A DNA stretch of 64,000 nt from Leptolyngbya sp. Heron Island J (lineage in GTDB: Bacteria > Cyanobacteriota > Cyanobacteriia > Phormidesmidales > Phormidesmidaceae), in contig NZ_AWNH01000043.1 in assembly GCF_000482245.1 (NCBI RefSeq), forward strand, positions 62,001-126,000, given 5' to 3'. How positions within the stretch are numbered: position 1 is the first letter of the stretch; every line of letters starts with the position of its first letter. This document shows positions 53,375 through 62,518 of this stretch, one piece after another. Under the pieces are notes generated by a model. That model was not told where the DNA came from. It ran no database searches and worked only from the letters and a program-made list of their open reading frames with translations. Both the position numbers and the translations under genes were made by a program.

Positions 53375-55027
53375 ATGACCCCACAAAAACCGATTGCCCA
53401 GGGGAAAGAGGGTTTTGACTCCCCCAGGCGATCTCAAAGTGGTCGTCGTCCTGGCGATCGCAACATTGCCGGCTACGGCTTTGACTTTCACCCAGAGGTG
53501 TTTTTAGTCTCCGCTGGTTTAATTTTGTTGTTTGTGCTGATCACCCTGGTTTTCCGTGAGCCAGCCGAGAACGCATTTGGAGCTGTTCAAACCTTTATTG
53601 CTGAGGCAATGGGCTGGTTTTTAATCCTGTCCGTCAGCGTTTATCTGGGCATCGCCATTATTCTCGCCTTTAGTAAATTTGGCAGAATTCGTCTGGGGGG
53701 GCAAAATGCCAAGCCCGAGTTCCCTACCTTTGCCTGGATTGCCATGCTGATTAGTGCAGGCATGGGCATTGGCCTCATGTTTTGGAGTGTGGCAGAACCG
53801 ATATATCACTTCCAAGACCCGCCAGCATTAATTGGCGCAATTGAGCCACTCTCTCAGGATGCAGCTCAGCAGGCACTGGGGATCACCTTTTTTCACTGGG
53901 GACTCCACGCCTGGGGCATCTATGCCATCGTGGGTCTGTCCCTCGGATTTTTTGCCTATAACTGGGGATTGCCACTAACGATTCGCTCCGTGTTTTATCC
54001 CATTTTGGGCGATCGCATTTATGGCTGGGCCGGTAACGCCATCGATATTTTAGCGGTTGCCTCTACCCTATTTGGTTTAGCCACATCCTTAGGATTTGGC
54101 GTTCAGCAGGTCAACGCCGGGTTTAATTTTCTTCTAGGTCTACCCATTAGCACCCCGATCCAGATTGGTCTGATTGCCATCATTACCGGGTTTGCCACCG
54201 CATCAGTTGTCTCTGGATTAGATGCGGGTGTCCGTCGTCTGAGTGAACTCAACATGATTTTGGCGGCCCTCTTTATGACCTTTGTGCTATTGGTGGGGCC
54301 AACATTGTTTATCCTAGGTTCTTTTGTCCAGGTGGTTGGCTACTATGCCGCTTCTCTACCCACCCTCAGTTTCTGGACCGAAACCTTTGAAGGAACAGCA
54401 TGGCAGAACAGCTGGACTGTGTTCTACTGGGGCTGGTGGATTTCCTGGTCTCCCTTTGTCGGTATTTTTATCGCCCGTGTTTCTAAAGGACGAACCGTTC
54501 GCGAATTTCTTTTAGGGGTACTGCTACTGCCGACGATGCTGACATTTTTGTGGATGTCCGTGTTTGGCGGCACCGCCATGTCCATGGAACTGGGTGGCCT
54601 ATCTGGTGTGATCAGTGATGCCGTCAGTGAGAATGTGGCCACAGCTTTATTTGTGATGTTGCAAGAGCTACCGCTGACCGCCATTACGTCATTTGTGGGC
54701 ATTGTGCTGGTAGTGGTTTTCTTTGTCACATCATCGGATTCTGGCTCTTTAGTAGTAGACAGTTTAACCTCAGGCGGCAAGATGGATTCGCCAGTGCCCC
54801 AGAGAGTATTTTGGGCCGTTACAGAAGGCGTAGTTGCAGCGGTATTGCTGCTAGGCGGCGGCTTGCAGGCATTACAGACCGCGTCGATTGCCACAGGACT
54901 ACCGTTTGCAATTGTGTTGTTGGTGATGTGCTATAGCCTCTATAGAGGATTAAGCCAGGAATTGGCCATGCTCGAAGGGAAAGAAATGCAGATGGCTGAA
55001 AGGGCTGTTGAAAAAGTCGTTTCGTAG
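53375..55027 (+). CDS. BCCT-family transporter, probably glycine betaine
   Basis: 550 residues, twelve helices, the usual BCCT length. The glycine-rich substrate/ion segment reads SAGMGIGLMFWSVAEP. The G-x-G-x-G form is that of betaine carriers such as BetP rather than the Asp-containing form of choline carriers. The aromatic box helix is present (VFYWGWWISWSPFVGIFIARVS). It is a secondary importer, likely Na+-coupled. The C-terminal tail is short, with no long osmosensing extension. First gene of the rightward half of the betaine cluster. Confidence 0.9.
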   Translation: MTPQKPIAQGKEGFDSPRRSQSGRRPGDRNIAGYGFDFHPEVFLVSAGLILLFVLITLVFREPAENAFGAVQTFIAEAMGWFLILSVSVYLGIAIILAFSKFGRIRLGGQNAKPEFPTFAWIAMLISAGMGIGLMFWSVAEPIYHFQDPPALIGAIEPLSQDAAQQALGITFFHWGLHAWGIYAIVGLSLGFFAYNWGLPLTIRSVFYPILGDRIYGWAGNAIDILAVASTLFGLATSLGFGVQQVNAGFNFLLGLPISTPIQIGLIAIITGFATASVVSGLDAGVRRLSELNMILAALFMTFVLLVGPTLFILGSFVQVVGYYAASLPTLSFWTETFEGTAWQNSWTVFYWGWWISWSPFVGIFIARVSKGRTVREFLLGVLLLPTMLTFLWMSVFGGTAMSMELGGLSGVISDAVSENVATALFVMLQELPLTAITSFVGIVLVVVFFVTSSDSGSLVVDSLTSGGKMDSPVPQRVFWAVTEGVVAAVLLLGGGLQALQTASIATGLPFAIVLLVMCYSLYRGLSQELAMLEGKEMQMAERAVEKVVS

Positions 55028-55175
55028 GGCTTGGTTTTGCCTTTGGCTTTGGTAGTGCTGATCGGTTCTTTTGCCGTTGTAGTTCTAGGGGTGGGCTGAT
55101 GGTGAGGAGGGCTGCTCAGGGCTTTCCTCCCTGTAACCCTCCTTGTCTTTAAAGCAAACAAGGAGACATTTACCT

Positions 55176-56333
55176 ATGGCCCAACATTTTGATGCGATTG
55201 TCATCGGCGCAGGCGGTGTCGGCAGTGCGGCTGCTTACTATTTAGCCAAAGCAGGCCAGCGCGTTTTACTCTTAGAACAATTTGAGCTGAACCACCAAAA
55301 CGGTAGCTCTTACGGCTACTCTCGCGTTATCCGCTATACCTATGACAATCCCATTTACATTAACCTGATGCGGGATGCCTACCCGCTGTGGTTTGACCTG
55401 CAAGCACAAGCGGGGGAGCAGCTCTATGTCAAAACCGGTGGTTTAGACTTTGGCTTTCCTGATACCGACACGTTCCAAAAACTCAAGACCAGTATGGACA
55501 CAGCCCAGCTGGACTATGAGCACCTGAACCGGGCGGAGATCCAGAAGCGCTATCCTCAGTTTGTGCTCAAAGAAGGCATGGAGGGATTGTTTCAATCTGA
55601 GTCTGGATTGTTGCGCACCTCCCGCTGCCTGTTGGCCCATGTTCGTTTGGCTCAGCAGCACGGAGCGGAGATGATGGACCAAACGCCCGTGGTTAAAGTG
55701 ATTCCTGGAACCCATGGGGTGGAGGTGCATACGGCAAAGGAGGTGTTTAGCTGCGATCGCATTGTTCTCACGGTCGGCAGCTGGGCCAAATCCCTCCTAG
55801 CCGCACAGGGCATCGAGCTACCTCTCAAAATCATGCCCTGTCAGCTCGGTTTCTACCAGCCTAATAACACGGCAGACTTTACCCCCGGCACCTTCCCCGT
55901 CTTCTTTGCCCACATGAACGGCATCTATGGTGAAATGCCCTACGGCATCCCCCATATGGACTCCAGCCTCGGTGTTAAAATCACCACATTTTATGGCTGG
56001 GAGACCGTCAGTACACCTGACGACGTCGACTATACCCCCAGTCAAACCTGGACTGAACATATCCGCGACTGGGCCAGGGAGTATATTCCCGGTACTGCGG
56101 GTTCCTTACTCAGCACCCGCCGCTGTCTCTATACCCTCACCCTCGACAAAGATTTTATTGTGGATCAACACCCTGACTATCCCCATGTAATCATCGGTGC
56201 AGGCTTTTCTGGTCACGGCTTTAAGTTCACCACCTTGTTAGGCAAGATGCTGGCGGACCTGGCAATCGATAGTCACACTCCCCACGACACCAGCCTGTTC
56301 AAAATTAGTCGATTTCAATCAATCGCCACCTAA
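55176..56333 (+). CDS. monomeric sarcosine oxidase-like flavoprotein
   Basis: 385 residues from ATG 55176 (AAGGAGA upstream). GxGxxG FAD motif (IVIGAGGVGSAAAYYLA), then SSYGYSRVIRYTYD, a loop typical of MSOX/N-methyltryptophan oxidase. Near the C-terminus, RRCLYTLTLDKDF holds the Cys that covalently binds FAD in this family, and GAGFSGHGFKF closes the domain. It oxidises sarcosine (N-methylglycine) to glycine, formaldehyde and H2O2. It lies 149 bases after the BCCT gene and 65 before the GntR gene, which makes it the last step of the proposed betaine pathway. Confidence 0.87.
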   Translation: MAQHFDAIVIGAGGVGSAAAYYLAKAGQRVLLLEQFELNHQNGSSYGYSRVIRYTYDNPIYINLMRDAYPLWFDLQAQAGEQLYVKTGGLDFGFPDTDTFQKLKTSMDTAQLDYEHLNRAEIQKRYPQFVLKEGMEGLFQSESGLLRTSRCLLAHVRLAQQHGAEMMDQTPVVKVIPGTHGVEVHTAKEVFSCDRIVLTVGSWAKSLLAAQGIELPLKIMPCQLGFYQPNNTADFTPGTFPVFFAHMNGIYGEMPYGIPHMDSSLGVKITTFYGWETVSTPDDVDYTPSQTWTEHIRDWAREYIPGTAGSLLSTRRCLYTLTLDKDFIVDQHPDYPHVIIGAGFSGHGFKFTTLLGKMLADLAIDSHTPHDTSLFKISRFQSIAT

Positions 56334-56398
56334 GCCCCTCCTTACCTATCACCGCCTACTCCTTTTTTCCGCTAGGATATCTGGAGTAGCCTCTGGAC

Positions 56399-57181
56399 AT
56401 GCCTTCATACCCCATGGTTCCAAGTGAGCCGTGTGCAGATAAACAACCGCTGCACATTGTTATTTCGGAGCAACTAAAACAAAAAATTGAAGCGGGTCAC
56501 TATGAGCCGGGACAGCGTCTACCCAGTGAATTTGACCTGGGAGAACTCTTTGGCGTTAGTCGAACTACCATACGTAAAGCTATCTCAAATCTGATTCAGC
56601 AGGGGTTGGTCAGTAGTCAGCAGGGTAAAGGCAGTTTTGTCAGCGGTCATCACAAGATCAGCATTTCCATCTCTAACCCCATGACCCACTTCGATGTTGC
56701 CCTGCAAGAACAGGGCTATGTGGGCCAGATTCAATCACTAAATTTCTATCGTATTCAGGCATCCTCTGAAGTGGCGCGGACTCTCTCCGTATCTCCAGCC
56801 GCTATCGTGTATCAGCAAGAAAAAATTATTTATGCAGATCATATTCCCATCGCCTTAGAAATTGACTATTTCCCCGAGTCCATTGGCGCAGGGTTAACAG
56901 ACTCATTACAACAAGGATTTACCTACAGCACGCTCAAAGCAAACGGCATTTATCTCAATGCTGGCAAAGTGAATTTAGGGTGTATACCGGCCACCTATGA
57001 CTTGACCAAACACTTAACTATTCCCTTGGGGATGCCGCTACTGGTGCTCGACTTTGTTGCCTATGCAGACAATAGTCTGCCAGCTGTGTGTGGCAAAGTA
57101 TTGTCGCGTTCCGACTGGATCTGCTACACATCCGAGATCACCGATCTCAATTCTGGGGATTTGAGGCACACTGGACTGTAA
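56399..57181 (+). CDS. GntR/HutC-family transcriptional regulator
   Basis: 260 residues. Winged-helix N-terminus (~18-85: QLKQKIEAGHYEPGQRLPSEFDLGELFGVSRTTIRKA, then QQGKGSFV). UTRA ligand-binding domain ~105-245 (YQQEKIIYADHIPIALEIDYFP). HutC-type regulators sense a small metabolite and usually repress the adjacent catabolic genes. Here the ligand is probably betaine or a demethylation product, and the palindromes at 52767-52801 are candidate operators (inference). It is the last gene of the rightward betaine set. Confidence 0.88.
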   Translation: MPSYPMVPSEPCADKQPLHIVISEQLKQKIEAGHYEPGQRLPSEFDLGELFGVSRTTIRKAISNLIQQGLVSSQQGKGSFVSGHHKISISISNPMTHFDVALQEQGYVGQIQSLNFYRIQASSEVARTLSVSPAAIVYQQEKIIYADHIPIALEIDYFPESIGAGLTDSLQQGFTYSTLKANGIYLNAGKVNLGCIPATYDLTKHLTIPLGMPLLVLDFVAYADNSLPAVCGKVLSRSDWICYTSEITDLNSGDLRHTGL

Positions 57182-57219
57182 ATACTAGTCAAAGAGTATT
57201 AGCTGCTTAATAGTCAGCA

Positions 57220-59253
57220 ATGCCGTTCTTGCACGTTCTTATGGTCACACCTCGAGCAGCCAATGCTAACTCGTCAATGGTCGGCAGCCTTGATGCACTC
57301 ACCCACCGGCGGCAGCAAGCTGCCCAGGCATTAAGTCAGATTGCGATCGCAATGGACCGGGCCGAAACCACTGAACAGTCTGGCCAGCTAGGGTTAACCC
57401 GCCACATCCGTCCGCTGCAAAGCACGGCTGAGCAGCTGCACCAGGGCAAGTATCGCATCGTTGTCTTAGGGGAAATGAAGCGGGGTAAAAGCACGCTGAT
57501 CAATGCCCTGGTGGGTGAGTCGCTGCTGCCCAGTGATGTCAGCCCCTGCACCGCCTTGCTGAGCCTGCTGCGCCATGGCCCAGAGCCACGGGTCATCCTG
57601 CACTACAACAATGGCACATCCCCTCAAACCATTGATTTCGAGACCTTCCGAGCCGATTACACCATTCCGGCCGATGAAGCGCGTCAGCTGGAGACCAATG
57701 CATTTCCCGACATCAGCCACGTCGTGATTGAGTGCCCCATACCATTGTTAGCATCGGGGCTAGAAATTGTTGATACCCCTGGTCTCAACGATACTGAAAC
57801 CCGCAATCAGCAGGTACTCAACTATCTCAGCGAAGCCCAGGCAGTTTTGTTTGTGTTGGATGCACTGCAGCCAATTACCCTAGATGAGCGCCGCTATCTA
57901 CAAAACTATGTTCAAAGCCGTGATCTGGAGTGCTTCTATGTCGTCAATGGCTGGGACCGGATTAAGCGAGGGCTGGTAAACCCGGCAGATGAGACGGCGC
58001 TAGCCGAGGCAGAACAACGTCAGCGTCAGGTATTTGCCCAGGGTCTACCCACCCATTGGTTTGAGGTATCGGCTCTCAGCGCCCTCCGACAGCGACGTCA
58101 GGGAGACTCCCTGGCCGGTAGTGGGGTGGATCAGCTGCTGACTGCGCTGGAGACTTTTTTGACCCAAGAGCGGGGGCAGGCCGAAATTCAGCAGGCCGCT
58201 AAGCTGGCACAGCGAGCCTACAGTGCCGTACAAGCAGCCGTGGAGCGACGGATTCCGCTGTTAGACGCAGACCTGAGTGAACTGCAGCGACGGTTAGCCT
58301 CGGTGGAAGATGAGTTTGGCAAGCTAGAAAAGATTCGGGATAACTATCGGCAGTTGATCAGACAACGGTGCGATCGCACCGCCCAAGCCATTGCCAATTC
58401 CTTCAAAACCTATATCCTCAGTCTAGAAAAAACCTTTGACACCGACTTTGTCGCCTCCCAGCCAGATCTCGACTTCCTTAATTTTCTAGACGAAAACCAG
58501 CGGAATAACTTTTACAAAGAATTTAAGCGAGCCTTTGAACGCTACATCAACGATCAGCTGACCAAATGGGAATTGACCGCCACGCAAACGATCAGTGAGG
58601 TGTTTGCAGAGCTAAGCGAAAGCGCTATCGATTACCAAGCGGCCTATACCCAAGTCGTTGAAGAGATCCAAAAGAAAATGACGGGACCCAAGTTTTATGT
58701 CCCCGCAACCGGAGCCGCTGATGATATACGTCCCTGGATTGACGATATTCGCGATCTCTTTGATGCAGTACCCGACACACTCAACAATTCGGTACAACCG
58801 CTGAATCGGTTTTGGAAATCTGTTCTACAAATGACCATTAGCTCTGTTTGTGTGGCCATTATTCTACAGTCGTTAGGGCTAATCTTTACTAGCCTATTTT
58901 TGAATATTGTTGGTGTGATTGCGGCCTTAGGCGGGATTTTGGCAGTCCAAGCAGAGTTCGTGCGGCAGGAATTTATCCGGGCAACCCGCAAAGAGTTTGT
59001 CAAACATTTACCCCAGATTGCTGCAGACCAGTGGCAGTCGATCTACAAAGCGGTAACAGACTGTTTTTACGCTTACGAAGAGCAGACAGTTGAGCAAATT
59101 AGCGCTGATATTGCCGCCCGGCATTTGGAGTTAAGCAGTCTAATAGAGAAAAAACAACAAAATGAAATTAACCGAGAGCAAGCAGTGGCACGCTTGCAGA
59201 CATTGGAAGAGACTATTCAGCAGGAATTAGAAATATTGCAAGTGATGATTTAG
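57220..59253 (+). CDS. bacterial dynamin-like GTPase
   Basis: 677 residues. G1/P-loop GEMKRGKST at about residue 84, switch-I Thr in PSDVSPCTALLSLL, G3 DTPGLND at ~185 and a G4-like NGWD. A helical stalk of ~370 residues follows. A hydrophobic paddle or membrane pair lies at about 536-577 (VCVAIILQSLGLIFTSLFLN... VIAALGGILAV), then a C-terminal coiled coil. This matches cyanobacterial BDLPs, which remodel or fuse membranes in a GTP-dependent way. The start is uncertain, with ATG 57241 also possible. It stands 39 bases after gntR but is unrelated in function. Confidence 0.85.
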   Translation: MPFLHVLMVTPRAANANSSMVGSLDALTHRRQQAAQALSQIAIAMDRAETTEQSGQLGLTRHIRPLQSTAEQLHQGKYRIVVLGEMKRGKSTLINALVGESLLPSDVSPCTALLSLLRHGPEPRVILHYNNGTSPQTIDFETFRADYTIPADEARQLETNAFPDISHVVIECPIPLLASGLEIVDTPGLNDTETRNQQVLNYLSEAQAVLFVLDALQPITLDERRYLQNYVQSRDLECFYVVNGWDRIKRGLVNPADETALAEAEQRQRQVFAQGLPTHWFEVSALSALRQRRQGDSLAGSGVDQLLTALETFLTQERGQAEIQQAAKLAQRAYSAVQAAVERRIPLLDADLSELQRRLASVEDEFGKLEKIRDNYRQLIRQRCDRTAQAIANSFKTYILSLEKTFDTDFVASQPDLDFLNFLDENQRNNFYKEFKRAFERYINDQLTKWELTATQTISEVFAELSESAIDYQAAYTQVVEEIQKKMTGPKFYVPATGAADDIRPWIDDIRDLFDAVPDTLNNSVQPLNRFWKSVLQMTISSVCVAIILQSLGLIFTSLFLNIVGVIAALGGILAVQAEFVRQEFIRATRKEFVKHLPQIAADQWQSIYKAVTDCFYAYEEQTVEQISADIAARHLELSSLIEKKQQNEINREQAVARLQTLEETIQQELEILQVMI

Positions 59254-59323
59254 GCGGGCGGGCAGTGCCCACTCTTCGGGGTGATGAGACCTAGATAAAA
59301 CATGGTAATAAGACACGGTAGCG

Positions 59324-59848
59324 TTACCTGTAAAGCCATCTTCTCAAATCACGCCAGGATAGAAGAGTCCCAAGGAATACTAAAACTAGCCCTAGCGTAT
59401 AGATGATTGCGATCACAAGGTAGATGCTAAAGGACATATTTGACGAAAAACCTGACATAATCTCTGACGTGGACGATGCAATTACGTCAGGGGCATAGGT
59501 ATAGGCATCAGCTGTAACCACCAGCTGTGTCAGTACTACTCCACCCAAAAATAAAAGCGAGAACCATAGATAAGTTATTGAATTAAGCCACCCTTTTCGA
59601 GTTATGAGACTTTGATGCATTAACATCGAAATAGCAATAAAGATAGAGGCTGAAACTATCAGAATATGAATATTAGGGACCGAAACAATGAGGTTCTGAG
59701 GCAGTAGAGTCAATATACTACCAAGCTGAAAGACACACATTAGAATCAGATAACAGCTAGTCACCTGAATAATCCTGGGTAAAACAGTTTGTCTCCCTGG
59801 AGGAACAATCCCCAAAGCATAGAAAAGTTCTCTAATAGATAGAACCAT
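59324..59848 (-). CDS. hypothetical four-helix membrane protein
   Basis: 174 residues with four hydrophobic segments at about 22-45, 57-75, 85-112 and 140-162, and a polar, Ser-rich loop between the last two. The start has AGAAC-like sequence but no strong site. I recognise no family. It is isolated on the minus strand between the dynamin-like and HAD genes. Confidence 0.6.
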   Translation of the reverse strand: MVLSIRELFYALGIVPPGRQTVLPRIIQVTSCYLILMCVFQLGSILTLLPQNLIVSVPNIHILIVSASIFIAISMLMHQSLITRKGWLNSITYLWFSLLFLGGVVLTQLVVTADAYTYAPDVIASSTSEIMSGFSSNMSFSIYLVIAIIYTLGLVLVFLGTLLSWRDLRRWLYR

Positions 59849-60136
59849 GGTGAGCCAGAAAGATTTCGTACGGTGCTAGTCATCTCCAAAGATCAAACTG
59901 CCATCGCTTTATAATTGGAGATCGCTATTGGAGATCGCTCCATTTGTATATTTCCCCTGGTTTGAAGCTGCCTCAACCTGAACAAGTAGCCCCTATCGGT
60001 TTTGATGACCATGGCAACAGCTGAACGGTCAAATCCAAACCTGGCTGACCAATGTTCCTATGCTCAAACTCCGAGCCTCACTGCGCGAAGACTCTCAGCT
60101 CACCGTCAACTTCCTGGTTTTGCCTCAAAATCACCT

Positions 60137-60985
60137 ATGCCCACACTGTATGTTTCGGATCTCGATGGCACTTTACTCACCCCCACAGCCACCTTATCAA
60201 ATTACACACGAGATACCCTAAATCGCTTACTCGCCTCTGGTTTGCCGTTTACCGTGGCCACATCCCGCAGTATCAGTTCTGTCGGTCCCATTTTTCAGGG
60301 TGTCTCATTACCATTGCCAGTAATTGAGCTAAATGGAGCCTATATTACTGATCTAGCGACAGGAGAGCATTTAATTGTTAATGACATTGCCATTGACCTG
60401 GCGGCTGAGATTCTGGCGCTGGCACAATCCCACGGTATCAAACCGTTAATTTCTAGCTACAACGGTCAAGATGACCATGTATACTTCACCACAGACGTTA
60501 ATCCTGGCATTCAGTGGTATATCGATGATGCCGAGGCCAATGAAGATGGTCGCTGGTCCTGCCGTGGTGATCTAACCGAAATTTTTGACGAACAGGTGAT
60601 GCGATTTACGCTGATTGACACCCAAGCCCGGTTGACAGTCCTGGCGCAAGCATTAAAGCAACACTTTCCTGAACGTCTCGATATGCATCTGTTTGAAAAT
60701 CTCTATCAGCCGGACTGGTACTGGCTAACACTGCAGGATAAGTCGGCCACCAAAGCCAATGGCATTCGCGAGCTGCAAATGCTGCATGAACTGCAGGATC
60801 ACAATTTGACCGTGTTTGGGGATCATAACAACGATATCTCCATGTTCCAGCTGGCAGATGTGGCAGTAGCAACGGCCAATGCGACGTCAGAACTGCAACG
60901 GCATGCAACCGAAATTATTGGTCATCATGGTGAAGATAGCGTAGTGAAGTATTTAGAATCCCGTTGGTCCATGGTGAATGTCTGA
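60137..60985 (+). CDS. HAD-superfamily Cof-type phosphatase
   Basis: 282 residues from ATG 60137, where family alignments begin (PTLYVSDLDGTLLTPTA); starts at 60005 or 60011 would add ~45 residues. Motif I is DLDGTLL (nucleophile and acid Asp), motif II TVATSRSIS, motif III the Lys in the DKSATKANG segment, and motif IV FGDHNNDISMF. The Cof type II cap lies between. It is a cytosolic hydrolase of small phosphorylated metabolites. Its stop overlaps the next gene by 8 bases (ATGTCTGA), so the two are translationally coupled. Confidence 0.85.
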   Translation: MPTLYVSDLDGTLLTPTATLSNYTRDTLNRLLASGLPFTVATSRSISSVGPIFQGVSLPLPVIELNGAYITDLATGEHLIVNDIAIDLAAEILALAQSHGIKPLISSYNGQDDHVYFTTDVNPGIQWYIDDAEANEDGRWSCRGDLTEIFDEQVMRFTLIDTQARLTVLAQALKQHFPERLDMHLFENLYQPDWYWLTLQDKSATKANGIRELQMLHELQDHNLTVFGDHNNDISMFQLADVAVATANATSELQRHATEIIGHHGEDSVVKYLESRWSMVNV

Positions 60986-62270
60986 CGCTAATCCCTCTTC
61001 TTCTGGTAAATCCTCGGATACATTATCTAAGCGCCGTTTACTCCGGGCTAAATTGGCCCGGCGCAAACGGCGACGCTATCTGGCACTGTGGATTGCAGTG
61101 GTGTGGCTAGTGCTGGCCAGCTGGCAGGCTCCGGCTGTCAAGCTGACCACCAGCAGCCAAATCCGGGGTGTCTGGATGACGAATGTGGCGGCGGCCATTA
61201 ATTACTACAGCTTTCGTTTAGATGATGCGATCGCAAATCTGGCGGAACATCGGATCAATACCCTGTATCCCAGTGTTTGGAATCAGGGCTATACCCTGTA
61301 TCCCAATCAGGTGACTGAGCAGGCAGGCGGCCAGTGTTGCGATCGCATCGCCAATGTCCCCCTCTATCCCTTTGACGACATTCTCCACAGTCTTACCCGC
61401 CAGGCCCATCGCCACAATATGCGGCTGATTCCCTGGTTTGAATATGGTCTGATGATACCGGCAACATCACCCATCGCCAGAGCCCATCCCGAGTGGTTAA
61501 CCACCAACCGAGCTGGAGACATAATCCCAGCACCGCTGTCAGCCCATCCTTTGCTGCCCCAGCCCCTCAAAAATTTTCAGATGGAGATTAGCGGTGGCAA
61601 CATTGCCTGGCTCAATCCCATGCATCCAGAAGTGCGTCAGTTTCTCACCGATCTGATTGTCGATGTTGTTAAGCGCTACCCGGTGGATGGCATTCAGCTA
61701 GACGACCACTTTAGCCTGCCGATTTCCATGGGCTATGATCCCTATTCGGTGCAGCTTTACCAGGACAGCCATGGCGGTGCGCTCCCTCCCGACGATCCCA
61801 GCGCCCCTGGCTGGATAGCCTGGCGGGCCCATGCCATTACCACACTACTCACCGACATTACCCAGGCGGTAAAACAGGTACGACCCGAAGCAATTGTCTC
61901 TGTATCCCCTAACCCTCCTGGCTTTGCCTATCGCAAGTATCTGCAAGACTGGGTCCAGTGGGTCAACCTGGGCATTGTGGATGAAGTGGTCGTCCAGCTT
62001 TACCGGGATGACCTCAACATTTTTGAACAAGACTTATACAACAGCGGCTTTCACAATCTGCGCACCCAAATTCCCATTGCCATTGGGCTTTACACAGGAC
62101 CGTTAAAATCAGCCAAGGAGTTTAACCGCACAGTAGATGAGATTTCAGCGGTACAACAGGCTGGCTATCAAGGTGTCTCATTTTTCTCTTGGGAGACAAC
62201 CTTTTGGTTTCTCAAAAAAGCATCCGATTTAGAAGTTAAACAAACACTCCTGAGATTGTTTCCAGCCTGA
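60978..62270 (+). CDS. GHL10-type glycoside hydrolase, membrane-anchored
   Basis: 430 residues. A basic N-terminus (LRAKLARRKRRRYLALW) precedes one transmembrane helix (IAVVWLVLASW), so it is likely a type II anchored periplasmic protein. The barrel carries family landmarks: IRGVWMTNVAAAI, EHRINTLYPSVWNQGYTLYP, RLIPWFEYGLM, DGIQLDDHFSLP (probable catalytic acid region) and VSVSPNPPGFAY. GHL10/YngK-type enzymes act on cell-surface glycans. The substrate here is unknown. Coupled to the upstream HAD gene. Confidence 0.85.
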   Translation: MSDANPSSSGKSSDTLSKRRLLRAKLARRKRRRYLALWIAVVWLVLASWQAPAVKLTTSSQIRGVWMTNVAAAINYYSFRLDDAIANLAEHRINTLYPSVWNQGYTLYPNQVTEQAGGQCCDRIANVPLYPFDDILHSLTRQAHRHNMRLIPWFEYGLMIPATSPIARAHPEWLTTNRAGDIIPAPLSAHPLLPQPLKNFQMEISGGNIAWLNPMHPEVRQFLTDLIVDVVKRYPVDGIQLDDHFSLPISMGYDPYSVQLYQDSHGGALPPDDPSAPGWIAWRAHAITTLLTDITQAVKQVRPEAIVSVSPNPPGFAYRKYLQDWVQWVNLGIVDEVVVQLYRDDLNIFEQDLYNSGFHNLRTQIPIAIGLYTGPLKSAKEFNRTVDEISAVQQAGYQGVSFFSWETTFWFLKKASDLEVKQTLLRLFPA

Positions 62271-62284
62271 TGCTGAGTAGTTGG

Positions 62285-62329
62285 CCTATCTGAGGCGAAC
62301 TATGATGTCATCTGCTCCCCTCAGATAGG
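62285..62329. terminator. 11-bp hairpin after the GHL10 gene
   Basis: CCTATCTGAGG (62285-62295) pairs exactly with CCTCAGATAGG (62319-62329) around 23 bases, starting 15 bases past the stop. No T-run. Confidence 0.55.
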
Positions 62330-62518
62330 AAGTGATGATGTGGCAACAGTGGTTGGGGTGCGCTGTATGAGAAGGACTTATGGAATAACTGATGAACGCT
62401 AATTATTAGTTCAGCAAACTCTCAGGTTCAAGGGAGGGCTTGATGCCAATATAGCTGTGGCGCTGCCAACCTACTGCTGCCAACGTACTAATCTCTAGCT
62501 TCTAGGAATATTAGATCC

